Positions 8,997 to 16,530 of a DNA stretch of 64,000 bases are shown here, one piece after another. The stretch's first letter is position 1, and every line of letters begins with the position of its first letter. Below the pieces are notes generated by a model, which had not been told where the DNA came from, did not search any database, and was given only the letters and a program-made list of their open reading frames with translations. Origin of the DNA: Nonomuraea rhodomycinica (GTDB lineage: Bacteria > Actinomycetota > Actinomycetes > Streptosporangiales > Streptosporangiaceae); NCBI RefSeq assembly GCF_013363995.1, contig NZ_JABWGO010000003.1:434001-498000 (forward strand), given 5' to 3'. The translations under genes were made by a program, and so were the position numbers.

Positions 8997-10002
8997 CAGA
9001 GTTGTCTCCTGTGGTAGTGGTGGTGGCGGCCGCGGGACGCGGCCGCCGTCTGAGCCGGGGGGCCGTGCTTCGGGCACGGTCACCCCCGCCGGCGAGGAAG
9101 AGGACGAAGAGCACCAGGCCGCCCTTGAGCAGGTTCTGCGCCGCGGTGCTCCAGCCCACGAGGTTCACCAGGCCGTCGAGCAGGATGAAGAACAGCGCCG
9201 CCCCCCACACGCCCACCGGGACGGCGCGGCCGCCGGAGATGAGCGTGCCGCCGATGACGACGACGGCCACGGAGTCGAGCAGGTAGCGGGTGCCGAGGTC
9301 GGCGGAGGGCGCGATGTAGGTGGCGAGCAGCGCGCCGGTCAGCCCGGCCAGCGCCCCGCTCAGCAGGTACGCCGTCGCGATCACGCGGGAGACCGGGACG
9401 CCGGCCCGTTCGGCGGCGCGGCGGTTCTGCCCCACCGCGATCAGGGACCGGCCGTAGACGGTGCGGCGCAGCAGGACGACGGTCAGCCACGTCAGCGCCG
9501 CGATCGCCACGGCGAGCGCGGGCACGCCGAGGGGGCGCAGGTTGAGCAGCTCACGCAGCCCGGGATCGGGCACGGCGGTGAAGCCGCCGGCCAGGTGCAG
9601 CGTGACCGACGAGGCGACGAGCCCGGCGGCCAGTGTGGCGATGATCGGCGGGATGGCCAGGCCGAGGATCGCCACCGTGCTGACGACCGCCACCACCAGG
9701 CCGACGCCGATCCCCGCCAGCACCCCGGCGAGCGCCGAGCCGGTGCCCGCCGACACCGCGACCGAGGCGAACCCGGCCAGCGAGATGACCGGAGCCACCG
9801 ACACGTCGATGTTGCCCGGCCCGGCGGTGACGACGAGCATCTGCCCGAGGCCGACGATGACCAGGTACGGAGCGAGGGACAGGGCGAGGGACAGCGTCTG
9901 GCCGCCGCCCTGGCCGGAGATGGCCAGGATGACCAGCCAGATCAGCGCCGCCGCGGCGAAGCCCCAGATCCAGGGGCGCGAACGGGTCACACGGAGGTTC
10001 AT
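8989..10002 (-). CDS. Sugar ABC transporter permease (RbsC/LsrD family)
   Basis: The 337-residue membrane protein has eight or more hydrophobic segments and the BPD_transp_2 pattern of ribose-type permeases. The conserved cytoplasmic segment is TVYGRSLIAVGQNRRAAERAGV, split here between RTVYGRSLIAVG and NRRAAERAGVP, followed by GGTLISGGRAVPVG. Start ATG 10002 overlaps the stop of the preceding permease (ATGA); upstream in-frame starts would lie deep in that gene. The Arg-rich, Thr-rich tail is cytoplasmic. It pairs with the next permease to form the transmembrane channel. Confidence 0.88.
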   Translation of the reverse strand: MNLRVTRSRPWIWGFAAAALIWLVILAISGQGGGQTLSLALSLAPYLVIVGLGQMLVVTAGPGNIDVSVAPVISLAGFASVAVSAGTGSALAGVLAGIGVGLVVAVVSTVAILGLAIPPIIATLAAGLVASSVTLHLAGGFTAVPDPGLRELLNLRPLGVPALAVAIAALTWLTVVLLRRTVYGRSLIAVGQNRRAAERAGVPVSRVIATAYLLSGALAGLTGALLATYIAPSADLGTRYLLDSVAVVVIGGTLISGGRAVPVGVWGAALFFILLDGLVNLVGWSTAAQNLLKGGLVLFVLFLAGGGDRARSTAPRLRRRPRPAAATTTTTGDNSDG

Positions 10003-10958
10003 CGCAGCACCTTCCCCACGAGCACGCGACCGGCGAGCACGGCCAGCACGATGCCGCCCTGCACGGCCGACTGGAGGTCGGACCGCACGTCGAGCAGGCT
10101 GAGCACGACGCTGACCAGGCCCAGCGTCACGCCACCGACCGCCGCTCCCCACGGGACGGCGACGCCGCCGGAGAACGAGCCGCCGCCGAGGATCACGGCC
10201 GCCACCGTCATGAGCGTGTAGCTGGAGGCCGACGACACGTCGCCGCCGCCGGTCTGGGAGGCCAGGGCGAGGCCCGAGACGACGCCGAGCCCGCCCGCCG
10301 TGGCATAGGCGATGACGCGGGAGGTCAGCGGACGCAGCCCGGCCCGGCCCAGCGCGACCGGGTTACTGCCGAGGGCGCGCATCCGCACGCCGGCCGAGCC
10401 GCGCGAGGCGAGCAGGTGGACCAGCGCGGTGACCAGCAGGATGGGCAGCAGCGGCGCGGGGAACCCGGCGGGCTGCCAGGCGCCGAAGGCCGCCAGCCAC
10501 TCGGGGGTGCTGCCGCCGGGCGTCGGCAGCAGGAACAGGCCCAGCCCGAGCCAGACGAACGACGCGCCCAGGGTGGCGATCAGCGACGGCACCCGGCGCA
10601 GGTGGATGAGCAGGCCGAGCAGCGCGTACGCGGCGACCAGCCCGAGCAGGACCAGGCCGCCGACGAGCGGCGACGACGACAGCTTGGTCGCCGTGACGAC
10701 GGTGACCAGGCCGACGAAGGCGCCGATGCCCAGGTCGATGTCGCCCACGGCCATCAGCGTCATCTGCGCCTGCGCGGCGATGACGAGGGGCACGGTCGCC
10801 GACAGGACCAGCGTGAGGCCCTGCACGCTGAGCACGCCGGGCTGCAGCGTCGAGCAGACGCCGATCATGGCGATCAGGGCCAGCGCGCTGACGGCGGCGG
10901 GTGCGGAGTGGCGCATCCGCGCGCGTCCCGGCAGGGTGGGTGCGAGCAGCTCAGCCAT
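9999..10958 (-). CDS. Sugar ABC transporter permease (RbsC/LsrC family)
   Basis: This is the second, 319-residue channel subunit of the same ribose-type importer. It has multiple membrane spans, the periplasmic/loop motif MAVGDIDLGIGAFVGL, the coupling-helix region RMRALGSNPVALGRAGL and a terminal GGGSFSGGVAVPWG, all typical of BPD_transp_2. It overlaps the ATPase stop by 8 bases and the next permease by 4, so translation is coupled. Confidence 0.88.
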   Translation of the reverse strand: MAELLAPTLPGRARMRHSAPAAVSALALIAMIGVCSTLQPGVLSVQGLTLVLSATVPLVIAAQAQMTLMAVGDIDLGIGAFVGLVTVVTATKLSSSPLVGGLVLLGLVAAYALLGLLIHLRRVPSLIATLGASFVWLGLGLFLLPTPGGSTPEWLAAFGAWQPAGFPAPLLPILLVTALVHLLASRGSAGVRMRALGSNPVALGRAGLRPLTSRVIAYATAGGLGVVSGLALASQTGGGDVSSASSYTLMTVAAVILGGGSFSGGVAVPWGAAVGGVTLGLVSVVLSLLDVRSDLQSAVQGGIVLAVLAGRVLVGKVLR

Positions 10959-12528
10959 GGGTCCTCCCGTGCGCGGCGCGGTCGGGGGCGCCGGACTCGC
11001 CCGGCTCCTTCGGGACGTCGGGCTCGTCCGACTCGGCGAAGGAGACGGCGATGATCCGTTCCTCGGAAATCTCCTCGCCCGCCAGCTCGGCCACGGTCCG
11101 GCCGGCGCGGAAGACGTGGACGCGGTCGCAGTGCGCCATCTCGGCGTTCTCGCTGGAGTACCAGACGATGCTGCGGCCCTTGGCCGCCTCCTCCCGGATG
11201 AGCCGGTACAGCTCGGTCTTGGTGTGCACGTCCACCCCGCGGAAGGGGTCGTCGAGCAGCACCAGCCCGGCCGTGGAGGCGAACGCGCGGGCGACGACGA
11301 CCTTCTGCTGGTTGCCGCCGCTCAGCTCGGTGATGCCCGCGTCCGCGCCGCCCTTGACGGCCAGGCGCTCGACCCAGTGGCGGACGACGTCCCGCTCATC
11401 GGCGATGCGGCGCAGCCCGCGGCGGGCGATCCCGCGCATCGCGGTGACGACCAGGTTGTCGCCCACGTTCCACAGGGGCAGCAGCCCGGAACGCTGCCGG
11501 TCCCCGGGCACGTACGCCCGGGTGACGCTCACCTCGGTGTCGCGCCGGGCGGGCCGCCACAGGCGTTCCAGCACCTCCTGCTGGCCCTGCCCGGCCAGCC
11601 CGGCCAGGCCCACCACCTCGCCGGCGGCGATTCGCAGGGACACCCCGTGCAGGCCGCCGCCGCGGGCGTCGCGCAGTTCGGCCACCACCCGGGCGCCCGT
11701 ACCGTCGCCGGTCGCGGCGTGCGCCGTACCGGTGCGCTCGGACGGGACGGCGACGTGCGCGCCCATCAGGGTGAGCACGTCGGGCTCGGTCATCCCGGCG
11801 GCGGCCCGGTCCGCGGTGACCGCGCCGTCGCGCAGCACCACGACGCGGTCGGCCGCCGAGAGCACCTCGCGGATGCGGTGGGAGATGAGCAGCACGGCGG
11901 TGCCGGCCTCGGCCAGCCGGCGCACGTACGCGTACAGCGTCCGGGCCGCGTCCGGGCCGAGCGACTCGGTCGGTTCGTCCAGGATCAGCAGATCGAGCCG
12001 GTCGACCAGGCAGGCACGGACGATCTCCACCATCTGGCGCTGCGCCAGCGACAGGTCCTCGACCCGGTCGCGCGGGGTCACGCCGTGCCCGGGGAACACC
12101 TCGTCGAGGCGGCGGCGTACCGACGTGCTCGCCGCCCGCCGCCACCCCAGCCGGGGCAGGCAGTGCCGGGAGGAGATCCACATGTTCTCCGCCACGGTGA
12201 GGTCCGGGCACAGCGACGTCTCCTGGTAGGCCATGCGCACCGTCCCGAAGGCCGCCGCGGAACCGGCCGGCGCCTCCTCGCCGTGCACCAGTACCGCGCC
12301 GGCGTCGCAGGACTCCAGCCCGGCGAGCACCCGCATCAGCGTGCTCTTGCCGGCGCCGTTGTGGCCGACGAGCCCGAGCACCTCGCCCGCGCGGACCTGC
12401 AGGTCCACGCCCGCCAGTGCCCGGGTGCGCCCGTACGCCTTGGTCACCCCCCTGGCGGTGACGACGGGCGGCCGGGCGGCCCGGTCCCGTTCGGTCCCCG
12501 GCGGCGCGGGGAGGTTGTCCACGTGCAT
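10951..12528 (-). CDS. Sugar ABC transporter ATP-binding protein (RbsA/LsrA type, two nucleotide-binding domains)
   Basis: The 525-residue protein is a tandem ATPase for ribose-type importers. Domain 1 has Walker A GHNGAGKST, degenerate signature LSLAQRQMVEI and Walker B LLILDEPTESLG. Domain 2 has the usual atypical A-loop GLAGQGQQEVLE, but a full signature LSGGNQQKVVVARAF and Walker B LVLLDDPFRGVDV. ATG 12528 (MHVDN) is preceded by GGAGG. The C-terminal 40 residues are acidic and proline-rich. It energises uptake through the two following permeases. Confidence 0.92.
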   Translation of the reverse strand: MHVDNLPAPPGTERDRAARPPVVTARGVTKAYGRTRALAGVDLQVRAGEVLGLVGHNGAGKSTLMRVLAGLESCDAGAVLVHGEEAPAGSAAAFGTVRMAYQETSLCPDLTVAENMWISSRHCLPRLGWRRAASTSVRRRLDEVFPGHGVTPRDRVEDLSLAQRQMVEIVRACLVDRLDLLILDEPTESLGPDAARTLYAYVRRLAEAGTAVLLISHRIREVLSAADRVVVLRDGAVTADRAAAGMTEPDVLTLMGAHVAVPSERTGTAHAATGDGTGARVVAELRDARGGGLHGVSLRIAAGEVVGLAGLAGQGQQEVLERLWRPARRDTEVSVTRAYVPGDRQRSGLLPLWNVGDNLVVTAMRGIARRGLRRIADERDVVRHWVERLAVKGGADAGITELSGGNQQKVVVARAFASTAGLVLLDDPFRGVDVHTKTELYRLIREEAAKGRSIVWYSSENAEMAHCDRVHVFRAGRTVAELAGEEISEERIIAVSFAESDEPDVPKEPGESGAPDRAAHGRTHG

Positions 12529-12581
12529 GCCCCGGTCTCCTCCGTGCTGTGCTCGCTTGTGGTGCGGTTTCGGCGGGCCGG

Positions 12582-13691
12582 TCAGCCGGCCGCGGACGGG
12601 ATCGGCGGCCGGACGGGCTCGCCCCCGCTCTTGACGGCCTCCACCTGCTGCCGGAACAGCTCGCGGGTCCACGGCCATGCGGCGTACTCGTCGGGCTTGA
12701 GCGCGCCGGCCCAGGCGTCGAGGTCCTTCTGCTCCACCAGGACGATCGGGAAGGTCAGCTGCTTGGGCACGTCCCGGCCGTCGAGCAGGTCCAGTGCCTC
12801 CCACAGGGCGGCGACCGACTGGCCCGGGTCGGACATGACCGCGACGGAGCCGTTGTCGATCTTCTTTTCCTTCCAGTAGTTCAGCGCGCGGCCGTTGGTC
12901 TCGAACGTGACCGCGGGCGCCGGCTTGCCCGCGGTGGCGAACGCCTGGGCGACGCCGTGGCCGTCTCCGCAGCCGATGACGCCGTCCACCTTCGGCACGC
13001 TGGACAGCACGCCGAGCACCGCCTTCTGCGCGGTGGCGCCGTCGCACATGCCCGTCACGGTGGCGACGGTCTTCACGTCGGGGTGCTCGGCGAGGATCTT
13101 CTTGGTCGTCTCGTACATCTCGGCCTCGGGCTGGGAGCCGACGACACCGCGGCTGACGATGACGGAGCCCTTGCCGCCGATGCCGTCCAGCAGCGGCTTG
13201 GCGGCCTGCGTGGCCCAGTCGGTGAAGCTGTTCTGCAGCACGTGGGCGCACGGCGCGTCGATGGCGGAGTCGAAGACGACGACCTTGACGCCGGCGGTGC
13301 ACGCCTGCTGGATCACCGGCTTGAGCGCGGTGGGCGACGAGGGATCGATGAGCAGGGCGTCCGGCTTCTGCAGCAGCAGGCTCTTGATCTGCGCGACCTG
13401 CTCGGTGGCCGAGTTCTCGCCCGGCGCGTTGACGACCTTGTACTTGTCGATGAGGCCGTCCTTCCGCGCCTGCTCGGCGGCGGCCTCGAACTTGGCGATC
13501 ATCGTCTGCCGCCAGCCGTTGCCGATGAAGCCGTTGCTCAACGCGATGAACGGCTTGCCGCCGCCGGCGGCGGCCGTCCCGGCGGCGGAGTCGCTGCCGC
13601 CGGTGGACCCGCACCCGGCGGTCAGGACGGCCAGGGTGGCGAGCGCCGCCGGGGCGGCGCGCCAGGATCGGCGTGATGGGCGCATGTGCAT
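12582..13691 (-). CDS. Sugar ABC transporter substrate-binding lipoprotein (RbsB/LsrB family)
   Basis: The 369-residue secreted lipoprotein has a type II signal: basic N-terminus MHMRPSRRSWR, a hydrophobic stretch and lipobox LTAGC near residue 27. The mature part is a periplasmic-binding-protein type 1 fold (FIALSNGFIGNGWRQTMI, later DALLIDPSSPTALKPVI and VFDSAIDAPCAHVL). The ligand is probably a sugar or polyol. As first gene of the operon it follows a clear promoter and two operators. ATG 13691 was chosen over an upstream in-frame start because it has GGGAGA and a proper signal peptide. Confidence 0.9.
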   Translation of the reverse strand: MHMRPSRRSWRAAPAALATLAVLTAGCGSTGGSDSAAGTAAAGGGKPFIALSNGFIGNGWRQTMIAKFEAAAEQARKDGLIDKYKVVNAPGENSATEQVAQIKSLLLQKPDALLIDPSSPTALKPVIQQACTAGVKVVVFDSAIDAPCAHVLQNSFTDWATQAAKPLLDGIGGKGSVIVSRGVVGSQPEAEMYETTKKILAEHPDVKTVATVTGMCDGATAQKAVLGVLSSVPKVDGVIGCGDGHGVAQAFATAGKPAPAVTFETNGRALNYWKEKKIDNGSVAVMSDPGQSVAALWEALDLLDGRDVPKQLTFPIVLVEQKDLDAWAGALKPDEYAAWPWTRELFRQQVEAVKSGGEPVRPPIPSAAG

Positions 13692-13760
13692 GGTGTCTCC
13701 CGTGAGGGCAGGTCGCGAGTCGGGGGGTGGTGGCGTGAGCGAACGCCTCGATTGCGAGGA

Positions 13761-13774
13761 CCTGTCATTACAGG
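13761..13774. promoter_or_regulatory. GntR operator, copy 1
   Basis: Sequence CCTGTCATTACAGG is a 5-bp inverted repeat with 4-base centre (CCTGT/ACAGG). It is one of three copies of the pattern CYTGTNNNNACARG in the 212-base gap between the divergent binding-protein and GntR genes. It directly abuts copy 2 and lies downstream of the inferred transcription start of the sugar operon. Confidence 0.7.
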
Positions 13775-13788
13775 CCTGTAGTGACAAG
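13775..13788. promoter_or_regulatory. GntR operator, copy 2
   Basis: Sequence CCTGTAGTGACAAG matches the same CYTGTNNNNACARG pattern and abuts copy 1 without a gap. It covers the expected transcription start of the sugar operon, just downstream of its -10 box, where a bound repressor would block initiation. Confidence 0.7.
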
Positions 13789-13789
13789 G

Positions 13790-13818
13790 AACCTAAGCGG
13801 GCGTTACGGTCATGTCAA
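13790..13818 (-). promoter_or_regulatory. Sigma70-type promoter of the sugar-uptake operon
   Basis: On the minus strand a perfect -35 TTGACA (13813-13818) is separated by 17 bases from -10 TAGGTT (13790-13795). It points towards the binding-protein gene at 13691. The predicted start falls inside operator copy 2, consistent with repression by the divergent GntR protein. Confidence 0.65.
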
Positions 13819-13847
13819 TAGGGTGAACTAGCGGCTTTTCTGGCAAG

Positions 13848-13861
13848 CTTGTCGTGACAGG
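13848..13861. promoter_or_regulatory. GntR operator, copy 3
   Basis: Sequence CTTGTCGTGACAGG fits the pattern of the two upstream copies. It lies 42 bases before the GntR start codon, so it is well placed for autoregulation of the regulator gene. Confidence 0.65.
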
Positions 13862-13903
13862 TGATGGTCATGGCATGCTGTGCGGTGCCGACAAGGAGGT
13901 TCA

Positions 13904-14647
13904 GTGACGTTGACCTACCCGCCTCTCGACCGCGAAGGGGCGGAGCCGCTGTGGATGCAGCTCATGCGGGCGTTGCGCGCGGAGATCGAGAGCGGCGTCC
14001 GGTTGCCGGACCAGCCGTTGCCGTCGGAAGCCGAGCTGAGCGACCTGTTCGGGGTGTCCCGCACGGTCGTCAGGGAGGCGCTGCGCGAGCTCGTGCAGGA
14101 GCGGCTCATCTACAAGGTCAAGGGGAGGGGGGCCTTCGTCGCACCGCGCAAGACGGAGCTGCGGTTCATCGGCTCGATGTCCGGCTCGGCCGACGACCTG
14201 CGCGAGTCGGGCCGCCGGGTGACCACCCAGGCGATCAGCCAGACGCTGGGTGAGGCGGACGAGCGTGAGGCGGCCCTGCTCCGGATCCCGGCCGGAGAGC
14301 AGGTCGTGCGCCTGCGCAGGCTGCGCCGCGTCGACGGCCAGCCGTGGCTGCTCGTCGTCACCGCGCTGCCCGCGCGGCTGGTCCCGGGGCTCGAACGCGC
14401 GATCCTGGAGAACCAGTCGCTGTACGACGTGCTACGGCGGCGCTACGGCCTCGAACCCGCGGCGGCGGACCGCTGGATCGAGGCGGTCTTCCCCGACGCC
14501 GAGGAGGCGGCGCTGCTGGAGGTGTCGACCTCGACGCCGCTGCTTGGCATCGAGTCGGTCGCGTGGACGAAGGACCACATCAGGTTCGAGGCCTACTACG
14601 CGTTGCACCGCAGCGACCAGACCCGGTTCTACGTGGGCATCCGCTGA
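13904..14647 (+). CDS. GntR-family (HutC/UTRA) transcriptional regulator
   Basis: The 247-residue regulator starts at GTG 13904, with AAGGAGG 5-11 bases before it; an ATG at 13880 would lack such a site. The N-terminal winged helix is residues 10-75 (PLPSEAELSDLFGVSRTVVREAL, seen as EAELSDLFGVSRTVVREAL). The C-terminal UTRA ligand domain holds LRRLRRVDGQPWLLVVT and ends RFEAYYALHRSDQTRFYVGI. HutC-type members sense sugars, amino acids or their phosphates. It is divergent from the sugar operon, and three identical-pattern operators lie between, so it most likely represses both units until an inducer accumulates. Confidence 0.9.
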   Translation: MTLTYPPLDREGAEPLWMQLMRALRAEIESGVRLPDQPLPSEAELSDLFGVSRTVVREALRELVQERLIYKVKGRGAFVAPRKTELRFIGSMSGSADDLRESGRRVTTQAISQTLGEADEREAALLRIPAGEQVVRLRRLRRVDGQPWLLVVTALPARLVPGLERAILENQSLYDVLRRRYGLEPAAADRWIEAVFPDAEEAALLEVSTSTPLLGIESVAWTKDHIRFEAYYALHRSDQTRFYVGIR

Positions 14648-14653
14648 CCGGCC

Positions 14654-14677
14654 GGGCCGCCCGGAAGAGGGCGGCCC
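14654..14677 (+). terminator. Hairpin terminator after gntR
   Basis: A perfect 9-bp GC stem (GGGCCGCCC with GGGCGGCCC, loop GGAAGA) begins 6 bases after the GntR stop. There is no clear U-tract, which is common for actinomycete terminators. Confidence 0.55.
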
Positions 14678-14941
14678 ACCGTCCCCAGGCACCGCTTGAT
14701 GCGCCGATTCGGGTTCACCCGCAATGGTCCCCACTCGGGGCCATGCGACCAACCCCAAGGTAACTCGCTGTAAGTGCGGCTCTCTCCGAACGGGGGTGGG
14801 CCGTCCGTCGGATACGTCCCCGGAGTGCTTGCGATCCTCGTCCCCGGCTCTTGACCCGGTCCTGCCTGGCCGCTGCCGCACACCTCGGCGACGAGGCGCT
14901 GGGCCGTCTGCTGGAAGGCCGCTACTCGTCCGCTGTGTCCG

Positions 14942-15290
14942 TCACGTCCGCTGCGGCGCTGCGGAGTTGCCCACGAGCCCGGCCCGTGGCAGGCGGGCCT
15001 CGCCGGTCCGGGTGTAGGCCGCCACCGTGCGGTCGAGGCGTTCCGCCAGCGGGTGCAGCTCAGCACGGAGAAGTCGTTGGCAGTCACGATCGTGCGGGGC
15101 ACGAAACCGGCCGCGCCACAGGCCCGGCGGGTTATCTCGTGGCAGGAGGTCTCGGCGCCTGGCATCAGCCAGTGCTCGTGTGCGAAGTCGGCCAGATGGA
15201 CCGGCTGCCCGGGGCTCAGCCCGCGGCTGGAGGCCAGGGCGGCGCCCAGCGCGGCCGGAACACCGCACACGACCTGGCCGTCGCCTGTGA
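14942..15290 (-). pseudogene. LysR-family regulator fragment (ligand-domain remnant)
   Basis: The frame from 15273 to 15061 reads as the middle of a LysR ligand-binding domain: VVCGVPAALGAALASSRGLS, VHLADFAHEHWLMPGAETSC and RRACGAAGFVPR ending TANDFSVL. After that the match continues only in another frame (YTRTGEARLPRAGLVG), showing a frameshift or small deletion. No HTH domain is found upstream, so this is a relic. The rest of the 14678-15560 gap holds no gene I can support beyond the possible fragment listed next. Confidence 0.6.
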
Positions 15291-15567
15291 CACCAGCAAG
15301 CCGGATCTGCGACGGAGGCCGAAGCCGAAGCGGGCGGCGAGTCACCAGCTCGAACACGCCGCCACATACGGCGGAACCAGCCTCGCCCCGCACGACCTCA
15401 AGGAGCAGCTCAACACCCTCACCGCCCTTACGGACCGCGATGAGTTGCTCCTCCGCGACTACCACGACGCGATCGCCAGCGGGGATGACATCCAAGCAGC
15501 GGTCACACTGGTGCGCATCCAGTACGCCGCCGCCACACAGTTCTGCGACCGTGGAGGGAAGCGTTAG
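15290..15567 (+). other. Possible coding remnant of unknown function
   Basis: The plus-strand frame ending at 15567 reads as a helical, charged polypeptide (HDLKEQLNTLTALTDRDELL, then DYHDAIASGDDIQAAVTLVR) that looks protein-like rather than a shadow. I do not recognise the family and see no plausible start close upstream; the frame continues back across the LysR relic. It may be the tail of a truncated gene or chance. Confidence 0.3.
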
Positions 15568-15818
15568 CTGTGAGGTGCGGACCGTCGCGGTTCGCCGGCT
15601 TCATGGCCGCGCTCGGCCTGCTCGATCGCCCTAACCACATGCTGCATGAGGGCGAGCCGTGCACTGGGCAGCATCTCACCACGCGTGCACACCTTCACAT
15701 TCTCCAAGCCGGCGCTCTCGTGCAAGCGCACCAGCTCCACGAATGCGGCTCGTTCGGCCTCATCCTGAGTCCAGGCGGGCAAGGCCGCGGCATCGCGACG
15801 GGACGGGGATCGGATCAT
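15564..15818 (-). CDS. Small hypothetical protein coupled to the kinase-like gene
   Basis: An 84-residue frame has its ATG overlapping the stop of the upstream ATPase gene (ATGA), which argues for translational coupling. Its central part looks like a helix pair (EAERAAFVELVRLHESAGLE, then SARLALMQHVVRAIEQAERG). The ends are basic and low in complexity. I do not recognise a family. Confidence 0.42.
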   Translation of the reverse strand: MIRSPSRRDAAALPAWTQDEAERAAFVELVRLHESAGLENVKVCTRGEMLPSARLALMQHVVRAIEQAERGHEAGEPRRSAPHS

Positions 15819-16324
15819 GTTGCCTCGGGAAGCCCGGCCAGGAAGCGGCGGGCGGCTCGACGGCTGGTCAAAGTGATGACGCGGGCGCGGGGAGCGTGTT
15901 CTTCGATGAGAGCGCGGATCTCAGGGCGCATCCTGCGCCGGTAGCCCAGGACGTAGCGGATGAAGCCCCAGTGGATGCGGTCGTACACGCCGTGGGCGGC
16001 GTGCTGGCCGCCGTGGTAGCGCAGGCGGCGTTGGAGGATGCCCCACAGGCACACGAGCGGTGGGATGTCGATGAAGATCACAGTGTCGGCGTGCGCCAGC
16101 CGGATGTGCAGGGTGGAGGCGTAGTTACCATCGATCACCCATTGGGGCCTGGCGACGAGCTTCTCCTGAAGGGCGGCGAACTCCTCCGCCGCCAGCGGAT
16201 TCCAGCCGGCGTCGTAGTAGACGGCGTCGAGATGGGTCACGGGGGCGCCGATGAGAGCGGCGAGTTGGCGTCCCACGGTGGTCTTGCCGCTGCCGCCGCA
16301 GCCGATGATGGCGATCCTGCGCAT
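15815..16324 (-). CDS. P-loop nucleoside-kinase-like ATPase (topology-modulation protein/FlaR type)
   Basis: The 169-residue protein starts at ATG 16324, where homology begins with MRRIAIIGCGGSGKTTVGRQ (Walker A). Further landmarks are THLDAVYYDAGWNP, VIDGNYASTLHIRLAHADTV, the Walker-B-like strand VIFIDIPPLVCLWGIL with an Arg-rich lid, and RVITLTSRRAARRFL near the end. It resembles small kinases annotated as AAA-family or DNA topology modulation (FlaR-like) proteins. These are related to adenylate/shikimate kinases, and their substrate is not established. A small unknown gene follows it. Confidence 0.75.
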   Translation of the reverse strand: MRRIAIIGCGGSGKTTVGRQLAALIGAPVTHLDAVYYDAGWNPLAAEEFAALQEKLVARPQWVIDGNYASTLHIRLAHADTVIFIDIPPLVCLWGILQRRLRYHGGQHAAHGVYDRIHWGFIRYVLGYRRRMRPEIRALIEEHAPRARVITLTSRRAARRFLAGLPEAT

Positions 16325-16530
16325 GTCGTACGAGACTACCGAGCGGGACACCCGCTGAAGGGTCGCCGCCACGGTGGCCCGAGACGAGCAGCCGAAGGTC
16401 GTGCTGCCCCGTGGCCTCGACCATCGGGCTCGAGCAAGACAGAGGTTCGGTCGGCCTCCCACGCCCGATTGTCGGTGCGGATCCCTAGGCTGCGGCCCAT
16501 GATCGACATCGTGCTACGCGAGGCATCCGC

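Noticed and set aside
4805..13691. Assignment of the operon as a canonical AI-2 (lsr) uptake system
   Set aside because: The kinase looks like EryA/LyxK rather than LsrK, LsrG and LsrR are absent, and a GlpD-like dehydrogenase is present. Only the aldolase and transporter types agree.
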